A DNA stretch of 64,000 bases, taken from assembly GCF_000160535.1 (NCBI RefSeq), contig NZ_GG704781.1, positions 763,446 through 827,445 on the forward strand, written 5' to 3'. The DNA is from Hallella bergensis DSM 17361. Its GTDB lineage: Bacteria; Bacteroidota; Bacteroidia; Bacteroidales; Bacteroidaceae. This document shows positions 18,513 through 25,664 of this stretch, in pieces (the stretch's first letter is position 1; each line of letters opens with the position of its first letter). A program made the translations under genes and the position numbers. The notes below the pieces were generated by a model. That model was given only the letters and a program-made list of their open reading frames with translations, was not told where the DNA came from and ran no database searches.

Positions 18513-19307
18513 ATGAATTACAGTAAGTTGCCGCGTATGACCATTCGCGTAAGCAAAGGCTCGTTGGCTTTTGCCATCGCTGACAAGCAATCTGAAGACC
18601 AGTTGATTTTCAGACCCTACACCATTAAAAGTGGTGTTTCTATCTCTGCCAATTTACGTGAGGCATTCAAGACAGAAGACCTGTTGCAACACCCGACCAC
18701 CCGTGCAAGGGTATTGGTGAACGCTCCCGTACTGCTGTTGCCAATTGAGGAATATGACGAGAAAAACTGCGAGACTCTATACATGCACAGTTTCCCAGAC
18801 ACGGAAGGATGCAGTATGATGAGTAACGTCTTGCCCGACCTGAATGCGGTGGCTCTTTTTGCAATCAACAAAGACCTGAAGCTTGTAGTCGAGGATCACT
18901 ATTCAGATATCAAAATCACGACTTTGATGCTACCCGTGTGGCGCTACATGCATCAACGAAGCTTTATTGGCATCCGCAGAAAGCTCTATGCTCATTTTCA
19001 TGACCACCAGCTGGAACTGTTTAGTTTTGAGCGCAACCGCTTTGTTTTCAGTAATCGATATGATGTGAAACATGCAAAAGATGCACTTTATTTCATCCTC
19101 TTTGTATGGAGAGAACTGGCACTCGACCAACAAAAAGACGAGCTCTATCTTTCTGGCGACATCATAGACCGCGAGGCGTTGGTTGAACAACTGTTGGCTC
19201 ATCTGAGAAAAGTAACCGTGATTAACCCCTCTGCCGACTTTAACCGTGCGCCAATGACAAAAATACAGGGCATCACAATGGATTTGCTCACATTATATCT
19301 TGGTTGA
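18513..19307 (+). CDS. DUF3822 family protein
   Basis: A 264-residue cytoplasmic protein of a Bacteroidota-restricted family with an actin-like (ASKHA) appearance: N-terminal short beta strands (MTIRVSKGSLAFAI) and a later region of alternating strands and helices. The start is set at the ATG at 18513. A TTG nine bases upstream is less likely, and the ATG at 18499 runs into a stop. It sits directly before rsmD, a linkage often seen for this family. Its molecular function is unknown. Confidence 0.85.
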   Translation: MNYSKLPRMTIRVSKGSLAFAIADKQSEDQLIFRPYTIKSGVSISANLREAFKTEDLLQHPTTRARVLVNAPVLLLPIEEYDEKNCETLYMHSFPDTEGCSMMSNVLPDLNAVALFAINKDLKLVVEDHYSDIKITTLMLPVWRYMHQRSFIGIRRKLYAHFHDHQLELFSFERNRFVFSNRYDVKHAKDALYFILFVWRELALDQQKDELYLSGDIIDREALVEQLLAHLRKVTVINPSADFNRAPMTKIQGITMDLLTLYLG

Positions 19308-19356
19308 TCGATATAGATAAATTAAATAAAACCAATGATTTCAAAGTAAGACAGAC

Positions 19357-19926
19357 ATGAGAATCATTACAGGAAAATACAAAGGGCGTCATTTCGAGAT
19401 ACCTCGCACCTTCAAGGCTCGCCCAACGACCGATTTCGCAAAGGAAAGTATCTTCAATGTGATGAAAGGATATATTGACTTTGAAGGCATTGAAGCACTC
19501 GACCTGTTTGCAGGAACAGGCAGTATTTCACTCGAGTTGTTATCACGCGGATGCTCCTCTGTCGTGAGCGTGGAAGCTGACAGAGACCATGTGCGTTTTA
19601 TCAGTCAATGTATGCAAAAACTCGGAACAGCCCAAAACATTTTGGTTAAAGGTGATGTCTTTAAATTTTTGAAATCATGTCACCGGTTGTTCGATTTCAT
19701 TTTTGCCGATCCTCCCTATGCGCTGGAACAGTTGCCCACGATCCCTGACCTCATCATTGAAAACGGTCTGCTGAAAGACAACGGTTTCCTTGTTGTTGAG
19801 CATGGCAAGCAACTTGATTTCAGCAACCACCCTAACTTCATGGAACACCGAAAATATGGCAGCGTGAACTTTAGTATCTTCAGACCCACCGCAGTGAAAA
19901 ACATGGTCATTGGAGAAGAGGAGTGA
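19357..19926 (+). CDS. rsmD: 16S rRNA (guanine(966)-N(2))-methyltransferase RsmD
   Basis: A 189-residue SAM-dependent methyltransferase that methylates G966 of 16S rRNA. The N-terminus MRIITGKYKGRHFEIP and RPTTDFAKESIFN are typical. The SAM motif I DLFAGTGSISLELL is near 49-62, and the catalytic FADPPY is near 115-120. The length is normal. It is the last gene of the operon and converges on the cardiolipin synthase gene with 41 bases between. Confidence 0.94.
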   Translation: MRIITGKYKGRHFEIPRTFKARPTTDFAKESIFNVMKGYIDFEGIEALDLFAGTGSISLELLSRGCSSVVSVEADRDHVRFISQCMQKLGTAQNILVKGDVFKFLKSCHRLFDFIFADPPYALEQLPTIPDLIIENGLLKDNGFLVVEHGKQLDFSNHPNFMEHRKYGSVNFSIFRPTAVKNMVIGEEE

Positions 19927-19967
19927 CATGACTGTATATCCAAATGAGCTCCGGAAACTTTCAAGAA

Positions 19968-21392
19968 CTATAATAACGGACTGACAACTCTTAACACGCT
20001 TTCCCACAACCGCCTTAAAAACGAACGGTTTTTTACTTTTCTTATTTCGTCGATAAGAACACAATGCTGCATGTCGTCAAGAAAAACCTTCTTCATTCGT
20101 AGTGCCATCGCCTCGTCGTAGAAAAAAATATTCGATTCGAAATTATGTTCAAAGCTCCGCGCATCGATGTTGGTGCTGCCACAGGTGGATATGCAGTCGT
20201 CGCTGACAAGCAATTTGGAATGATTAAATCCATCTTTATAAAGATAAACCTTAACCCCAGCCCCAATGGTCTCCATGACGTAGGAGGTACTTGCCCACTC
20301 CACAATCCTTGAGTCTCCTCTCTTGGGAATCATCAGCCTGACGTCTACTCCTGTCAAAGCAGCTGTTCGCAGCGCAAACATAACCGGCTCCTTGGGCAGA
20401 AAATAGGGGCTTTCCATATAAACATATCGACGGGCTTCGAACAGCACCCGAACATAACCCTGCATGATGTCGGGCCAAGGAGAAATGGGACTGCTCGTCA
20501 CCACTTGTGCCAAGCAATTATTATTAATACGCGAATCTTGTTCCGGATAATATGCTCTTGACGTTATCAGCGTGCGGTCTACAAAGTACCAGTCCACCAA
20601 GAAGGCCCGCTGTATGCCATACACAGCCCCTCCCCTTACCAGCAAATGGGTATCACGCCACTTTTGTTTCTTTGTTCCCTTGACATATCGTGTGGCAATG
20701 TTGAAACCTCCAATAAATCCTACCTGACCGTCGATCACAATCAACTTGCGGTGGTTCCTATAGTTTACTTTCGAAGTAAATGCCGGAAACTTCACTGGCA
20801 TGAAGGCATGCACATCTACTCCGCCATTCCGCATACGTTCAAAAAAAGACCCGCTCACCCGCCAGCACCCAACATCATCATAAATCACTCGAACCTCGAC
20901 ACCCTCGCGCGCCTTGTCAATCAGAGCATCGGCTACAAGATTGCCTAATTCGTCATCGTTGAAAATATAGGATAGAAGATGTATATGATGCTGTGCCTTG
21001 AGTATCTCATACAGTAGTGCAGGGAAAAATTGATAGCCATCGGTAAATATTTCCACCTCGCTGTTCTTAAACGGCAAGGCCATGTTCTGGTTTTTAAAAA
21101 GATGCATCAGCGGTTGATGTGACTTGGGCAGACGAAGATTCTGTTGCTCTACAAACCCGGTCATTGAACGTTTGGTTAACTGGTCGAGTGAACCCTGACT
21201 GATCATCCTTTCCTTCCTTGTGTTCTGGCCGAAAAATATATAAAGTATCAGGCCAAATAAAGGGAGAAACCACAACACCAATATCCATGCCATCGTCTTG
21301 GCAGGTTGTCGGTTGTCGAGCAGCACCTTTATCATGACACCTACGACTATCAGGCCATAGATGACTCCCCATCCCCAATGCATGTATGTCAT
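19968..21392 (-). CDS. cls: Cardiolipin synthase (PLD superfamily, membrane type)
   Basis: A 474-residue inner-membrane enzyme that condenses phosphatidylglycerol into cardiolipin. Two N-terminal membrane segments (about 8-25 and 33-55) precede two HKD motifs: HRKLIVIDG (His214, Lys216, Asp221) and HSKLLVSDD (His391, Lys393, Asp398). Domain order and length are those of ClsA-type enzymes. It has 52 bases to the upstream gene 21445-23166 on the same strand, so co-transcription is likely. A second PLD protein occurs at 32330-33601. Confidence 0.92.
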   Translation of the reverse strand: MTYMHWGWGVIYGLIVVGVMIKVLLDNRQPAKTMAWILVLWFLPLFGLILYIFFGQNTRKERMISQGSLDQLTKRSMTGFVEQQNLRLPKSHQPLMHLFKNQNMALPFKNSEVEIFTDGYQFFPALLYEILKAQHHIHLLSYIFNDDELGNLVADALIDKAREGVEVRVIYDDVGCWRVSGSFFERMRNGGVDVHAFMPVKFPAFTSKVNYRNHRKLIVIDGQVGFIGGFNIATRYVKGTKKQKWRDTHLLVRGGAVYGIQRAFLVDWYFVDRTLITSRAYYPEQDSRINNNCLAQVVTSSPISPWPDIMQGYVRVLFEARRYVYMESPYFLPKEPVMFALRTAALTGVDVRLMIPKRGDSRIVEWASTSYVMETIGAGVKVYLYKDGFNHSKLLVSDDCISTCGSTNIDARSFEHNFESNIFFYDEAMALRMKKVFLDDMQHCVLIDEIRKVKNRSFLRRLWESVLRVVSPLL

Positions 21393-21444
21393 ATCAACTT
21401 AGCTTTACCTCATAGGAACATGAACTATTACGAGCACTTTCTGC

Positions 21445-23166
21445 TTATTTCATTTTCTTCCTTTGAATATAGGCCAACTCCTTCAATGCGAAATCAGTGT
21501 TGGCAGGGTCGTCGAGAAGCTGTTTTAATAATTTTTCAGCCTCGTCATATCGTTCCGATCTGACCAGCAAATATGCCTTCCGTCGCTTCAGAAATCCCAC
21601 AAACGATATTATCTCATGCATCTCAGCCATACTATTTTCCAAGCCATCCTCGCCCACCACTGGGGATAACTCATGCAGAAATGAATCGATGAAAGTCATA
21701 GCCCGAAAGTCATGACCGTTGACCAGACAATTGATGAATGTCTGCATATATGTAATCCGGCGAGCTGGTAGGGTGAGTTGGAGGTAATAGTTCGCCCTGT
21801 AATATTGGTGCAGATGCGTGTAGCAAGCACCCACCAAATAACATATTTCTATGAATGCCTCGCGGGTTGCTGTTCCCATTTCATCAAACGAAGACTGCAA
21901 CTGCCGGAAGATATTCTCCAAAATAAGCACACTTTCATAAAAACGCTTCTGCTCAAATAATGCCTTGCCACGCAGTAAGTCGTGCCCATGACCCGTGTTC
22001 TGCAACTCGCACAGCAGCCTTTCATCATCGGTGAGTTCATTCTCCCTGCCGCTCTTTTGTTTGGCCAGAGCCTCTTTCCAAATATATCTGAATTTAGCCA
22101 GACGTTTGTCAGCAGGAATCAGGTCGTGTCCCAACAAGATACTGGTGGAGAGCCTTTGCCGTTGCAAGTCGTTGAAACCAATCGTTTTGCTTATGGGTGG
22201 CGGAGTCAGGGCTAACGTGACACGATAGTATAAAGTTTCGTCCGTTTTCTCCTGTTGCTCAAAGCAAATCATGAGTTGGCGCAACATGACCGGATTGCGC
22301 GGGTCATAGTAACTCAGCAAGGCAGACGCAGACGTATTCGCAAACCTATCATCATCAATCAATGGCGATGATATTTTATAATCAAGAATTTCGTCCACAC
22401 TTTCAATCACCGTCACCTGATCATTGCACGTCAACACAAACCGAGCAGGAACAATATCTGCAAGTCCCATGGCAGAGGTCAGCAATTGGTGTAACCGCAA
22501 GGGTTCAGCGCGTTGCTCATGCCACTCCGGACCATCTTCCTGATGAACAATCTCTTGCTCGCGTATCAAAAAGAGCTCTCGCTTCCATGCTGCGTCCCGC
22601 ATTTCAACATCATGATTGAAAGCATTCTTATTCGCATCGCTCAGTGCGTTGTATCGCATCACAAACACATGTTGCCAGTGAAAGATGTTGCTCATAGCCC
22701 GTACCAAAACATCCTTAGCCATGTTGTCACCCATCAACAAGGCGTTCACAATATGCACATCCACCGTGCCATTGCCCTCGTTCACCGAATAAACCAAACG
22801 ACAGGTCTCCGTATTCAGGTTACACTGATTACACACAGTGCGCACCAATTCTAATCTGTCCAGTTCAGCATCAAAGAAGAACAAATAAAGCAGGCGTACG
22901 TAGGGCGAGTTTTTCTCAAGTCGGATATTGAATTGACCGCTTTGGTATCGATAGCTTGCGACGAGATCCTCCTCGCTATGCTCCCATTTCACATCACAGT
23001 TCAACGCTCTCAACGCATCGTCCACACTCACCTTGTTATCTTCCTGGGTACGTTCATAGAGTCCTCGCTCTGCATTGTGATTCTTCTTCCACAATGAGAT
23101 CAATACAAAGGCCGTAATTAAAATGATGGCCCAAACGGTCAATATGATTACAAAAGCTATCATCAC
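21445..23166 (-). CDS. Membrane-anchored protein with helical-repeat C-terminus
   Basis: A 573-residue protein I cannot name. A single N-terminal membrane helix (about 3-26) is followed by a cytosolic alpha/beta region (40-200) whose alternation (RYQSGQFNIRLEKNSPYVRLLY) suggests a YbjN or type III chaperone-like fold, repeated loosely at 225-330. The last 190 residues are helical and TPR-like (LLRGKALFEQKRFYESVLIL; YLQLTLPARRITYMQ; LVRSERYDEAEKLLKQLL). A scaffold or assembly role is possible. A TAAGTTTG box at 23175-23182 (minus) precedes the ATG. Confidence 0.75.
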   Translation of the reverse strand: MMIAFVIILTVWAIILITAFVLISLWKKNHNAERGLYERTQEDNKVSVDDALRALNCDVKWEHSEEDLVASYRYQSGQFNIRLEKNSPYVRLLYLFFFDAELDRLELVRTVCNQCNLNTETCRLVYSVNEGNGTVDVHIVNALLMGDNMAKDVLVRAMSNIFHWQHVFVMRYNALSDANKNAFNHDVEMRDAAWKRELFLIREQEIVHQEDGPEWHEQRAEPLRLHQLLTSAMGLADIVPARFVLTCNDQVTVIESVDEILDYKISSPLIDDDRFANTSASALLSYYDPRNPVMLRQLMICFEQQEKTDETLYYRVTLALTPPPISKTIGFNDLQRQRLSTSILLGHDLIPADKRLAKFRYIWKEALAKQKSGRENELTDDERLLCELQNTGHGHDLLRGKALFEQKRFYESVLILENIFRQLQSSFDEMGTATREAFIEICYLVGACYTHLHQYYRANYYLQLTLPARRITYMQTFINCLVNGHDFRAMTFIDSFLHELSPVVGEDGLENSMAEMHEIISFVGFLKRRKAYLLVRSERYDEAEKLLKQLLDDPANTDFALKELAYIQRKKMK

Positions 23167-23174
23167 TCTGTATG

Positions 23175-23182
23175 CAAACTTA
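23175..23182 (-). promoter_or_regulatory. -7 box for the 21445-23166 / cls unit
   Basis: On the minus strand the sequence is TAAGTTTG, ending 8 bases before the ATG at 23166, so the leader would be only a few bases. Confidence 0.45.
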
Positions 23183-23538
23183 GCTAAAAATTTTGATAAA
23201 TAGGTCTCAGGGCATATTATTTTTCAGAGCTGAGCAACAAAAGAGGTTGGTGCAGGATGCTACCAACCTCGAGGGATAGATTTCGCTAACAAAAAACATT
23301 GCGAAACCATCGAAAAACTGTAGCAAATATAAGTTTTATTTTTGAATAAAACAAATATTTTAGCAGTAAAATGCGTTTTTTAACAATAGTTGCCCAAAAT
23401 GTAACGACTCAGCATTCGAGCAAGGCTATGTGACCGTCCCACTCTCATAGGAAGGCTATACATGGCATGAAGTTGTGACGATGTGAATATCTGCACCTTC
23501 GAAAATAGTTAAATATAAATACCGTTTTGGGGTCAAGA

Positions 23539-23745
23539 TTTTCGAGACATATAGAGAAAAAAAACGCCATCTTTTCTCGGCGTAATCAAGCTTGGCATGC
23601 GCCAAATGCGTCAGGTTGCTGCGATAGGAGCTTGATCGTTGTGCGGTTAAGCCTTAGTGGCAGCGCGGAAAAGGCCCAACCGCCGTGCGGTTGGGCCTTT
23701 TCCGTGATGCCATTCGATATTCAATCGCAGGCGGAGAAATAGCAA
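23539..23745 (+). repeat. Dispersed intergenic repeat, copy 1
   Basis: Blocks at 23539-23576 (TTTTCGAGACAT onward), 23630-23653 (GCTTGATCG, GCGGTTAAGCC) and 23708-23732 (TGCCATTC, ATATTCAATCG) recur in the same order at 49091-49284. This copy carries an extra perfect hairpin at 23667-23703. No protein gene is supported here. Confidence 0.65.
23667..23703. repeat. Perfect 17-bp hairpin with 3-base loop
   Basis: GGAAAAGGCCCAACCGC at 23667-23683 is exactly complementary to 23687-23703 with CGT between. One more C-G pair follows outward, then a G-T and a C-G pair. It ends in TTTTCC on both strands. It lies 190 bases beyond the stop of the sulfatase gene on that gene's strand, so it could terminate it, but it is long and near-symmetric. 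Confidence 0.8.
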
Positions 23746-23895
23746 AAAAGAAGCGTTATTTTAAAAGCCACTGACAGTCAGATATTTGCAGTATGCCGCA
23801 TTTTTTGCGTATTTCGAGCGAAGACTAACTGGTTTTCGAATAAACGAAAATGAGAAGGCGTTTTGTCAAGATAATTAACCCTCTCTGATGCCTCC

Positions 23896-25257
23896 TTAAT
23901 CCTTCGGTATATATTTATTTTTCATTCTGGTGAGCCTTGAGGGATGAGCTTTCATCCATTCAGCAAGAAGCTTACGATGGGTCTTGACAACCTCCTGATA
24001 TCGTGCATCTAAAGCAAGATTGCGCATCTCCCCGCGATCATTCTCCATATCATAGAGTTGTTCACGGTATCTGCCGGTATCATAGAGCACATACTTGAAC
24101 TTCTTCGTGCGTACCATCCAACCGATAGTGCCGGCCGTTTGTGCAAAAACCGTCTCTGAAACCACATAGTCACGTCCGGGAGCCTTGGCCTCACCTTGCT
24201 CTGCCAAAGCCCTTACACTCTGCCCCTTGCAGTGAGCAGGAATCTCGATACCCGCAAAATCACACACGGTTGGCATCAGGTCAATGCCGTTGCTGACGAG
24301 TTGTGGCATCACCCGACCGGCATTTTTACCCTTTGGCAAACATATGATGTAGGGAATGTTGACCACACTCTCATAGAGCACGGTTTTTTGGTTCCATTGG
24401 TGTTGAGCGGCGCCGTCGCCATGGTCGGAAGTGAAGATAATGACGGTGTTGTCCCAAAGCTTCTGCCGATCTATCTCATCGACTATTTTGCCTATCTCGC
24501 TATCTGTCTGTTCCGTCAGCCTATAATAGGCATTGAGATATCGGCGCCAGTCATCAGGCGTATAATCCAATGAGGGATACAGCCGGTGGTTCTGAACCTT
24601 TTCATAGGCCAAGGCTGTAGCGTCATACGGATTCACATGGAAATTAGATGGCAGTTGCGGACATTTGTTGATGTCGAGCTCGGTAATCTCACCGAAAGGA
24701 GGATTCTGGTGACGGGCATACTCACATATTCCGTGCGGAGAATTGAACGAGGCCACAAGAAAGAACGGTTTCTTTCGATCCCTGTTCCGCATATAATTGA
24801 CTACAGATTCTGCCAACCCATTGTCATCATGGCCGTGAAGATTCTTGAATCCAAAAGCTTCCTTGTCTGGCAGCGAATTTGTGTTGACATGCCATTTTCC
24901 GGCATACGCACAGTCATACCCAGCATCTTTCATCATATTGCCCAAGGTGCGGTTGCGCAGAGAATCAGGCAGGGGCGTCTCGTTCTCCTGCATGCCTATC
25001 TCACTCGGCATATAGCCTGTGAACATAGACGAACGAGAAGGTCCACTAAGTGGGAGCACACAATAAGCATTCTCAAAACGTACGCCATGACCAGCCAGTT
25101 TGTCCATCGTAGGAGTGGCCAGTTCTTTGTTTCCAGCACAACTCATCGCTGTTGCCGTTTGCTGATCAGTCATCACGTAGATGATGTTAGGGCGCTGTGA
25201 CATGGCAGCCGTGGGGATCAGCGAAACCCCGCCCAATAAGTACATTGTCTTAACCAT
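23896..25257 (-). CDS. Serine-type sulfatase (arylsulfatase family S1)
   Basis: A 453-residue exported sulfatase. An N-terminal hydrophobic signal (about 1-20) precedes RPNIIYVMTDQQ. The activation motif is S71-G-P-S-R followed by SSMFTG, so formylglycine must be made from Ser by an anaerobic sulfatase-maturing enzyme (anSME); no such gene lies in the window. Metal and substrate residues appear in IFTSDHGDG (about 275) and GKWHVN (about 122). It probably desulfates a host or plant-type glycan in the periplasm; the substrate is unknown. It is divergent from the GH28-GH105 gene across a 407-base spacer. Confidence 0.93.
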   Translation of the reverse strand: MVKTMYLLGGVSLIPTAAMSQRPNIIYVMTDQQTATAMSCAGNKELATPTMDKLAGHGVRFENAYCVLPLSGPSRSSMFTGYMPSEIGMQENETPLPDSLRNRTLGNMMKDAGYDCAYAGKWHVNTNSLPDKEAFGFKNLHGHDDNGLAESVVNYMRNRDRKKPFFLVASFNSPHGICEYARHQNPPFGEITELDINKCPQLPSNFHVNPYDATALAYEKVQNHRLYPSLDYTPDDWRRYLNAYYRLTEQTDSEIGKIVDEIDRQKLWDNTVIIFTSDHGDGAAQHQWNQKTVLYESVVNIPYIICLPKGKNAGRVMPQLVSNGIDLMPTVCDFAGIEIPAHCKGQSVRALAEQGEAKAPGRDYVVSETVFAQTAGTIGWMVRTKKFKYVLYDTGRYREQLYDMENDRGEMRNLALDARYQEVVKTHRKLLAEWMKAHPSRLTRMKNKYIPKD

Positions 25258-25291
25258 TTTAGTTTATTTTATTCGTGAAGGTTTTACAGTA

Positions 25292-25299
25292 CAAATATA
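25292..25299 (-). promoter_or_regulatory. -7 box for the sulfatase gene
   Basis: On the minus strand the sequence is TATATTTG, about 35 bases before the ATG at 25257. Confidence 0.5.
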
Positions 25300-25520
25300 G
25301 TACTTGTATTTAAATAAAACTTGTAAATCTGTCCAATGGCCTATCATTTTTGTGTAAATCGGGCATTGTCAACAGCTACGGCCTATCTTGCCGCATAATC
25401 CAGCTTGGCCAACAGTGCGACAGGGGCAGTTGAGTTTCAATGGAGTAAGATTATCATCATCTTGTTTAGGAACGAATTGTTTTTTAACATTTTCAATCTT
25501 CTTTTCTAAAAAATGTTCCT

Positions 25521-25528
25521 TACCTTTG
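25521..25528 (+). promoter_or_regulatory. -7 box for the GH28-GH105 gene
   Basis: TACCTTTG matches the consensus and places the start of a structured leader of about 130 bases before the ATG at 25665. Confidence 0.55.
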
Positions 25529-25540
25529 TACACATCAATA

Positions 25541-25625
25541 TAGGGCTGTAAGCCCCTTTTTGTTTAGTAGTAATACTGGCAGGCTCTGTCTGCGAAGATA
25601 ATGGACCTGCCTTTCTCTCTAAAAA
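25541..25625 (+). promoter_or_regulatory. Structured 5' leader of the GH28-GH105 gene
   Basis: Two stem-loops follow the predicted start. GGGCT-GTA-AGCCC (about 25543-25555) is directly followed by CTTTTT, like a small intrinsic terminator. GGCAGG (25578-25583) pairs with CCTGCC (25606-25611), followed by TTTCTCTCT. The order suggests attenuation control, but no ligand or leader peptide can be named. Confidence 0.45.
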
Positions 25626-25664
25626 CATCCATTAAAACAAACAAATAAACGAATCTTAATTAGT

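Larger units (their letters stand above)
23167..23895. other. Gene-free spacer with repeat and hairpin
   Basis: The 730-base spacer between two minus-strand genes holds the promoter of the downstream gene, AT-rich DNA (23280-23400), the dispersed repeat and the 17-bp hairpin. Nothing recognisable is seen at 23400-23535 or 23750-23895. Confidence 0.6.
25258..25664. other. Divergent regulatory spacer between sulfatase and pectinase genes
   Basis: This 407-base region holds both promoters and the structured leader. No open frame of interest is seen. At 25320-25500 nothing was recognised. Confidence 0.55.

Noticed and set aside
18499..18513. Alternative starts of the DUF3822 gene at ATG 18499 or TTG 18504
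   Set aside because: The ATG at 18499 meets a stop within six codons; the TTG adds only three residues and is a rarer start than the ATG at 18513.
23527..23742. 71-codon open frame over the dispersed repeat and hairpin
   Set aside because: It runs through a perfect hairpin and repeat blocks and has no protein-like features.
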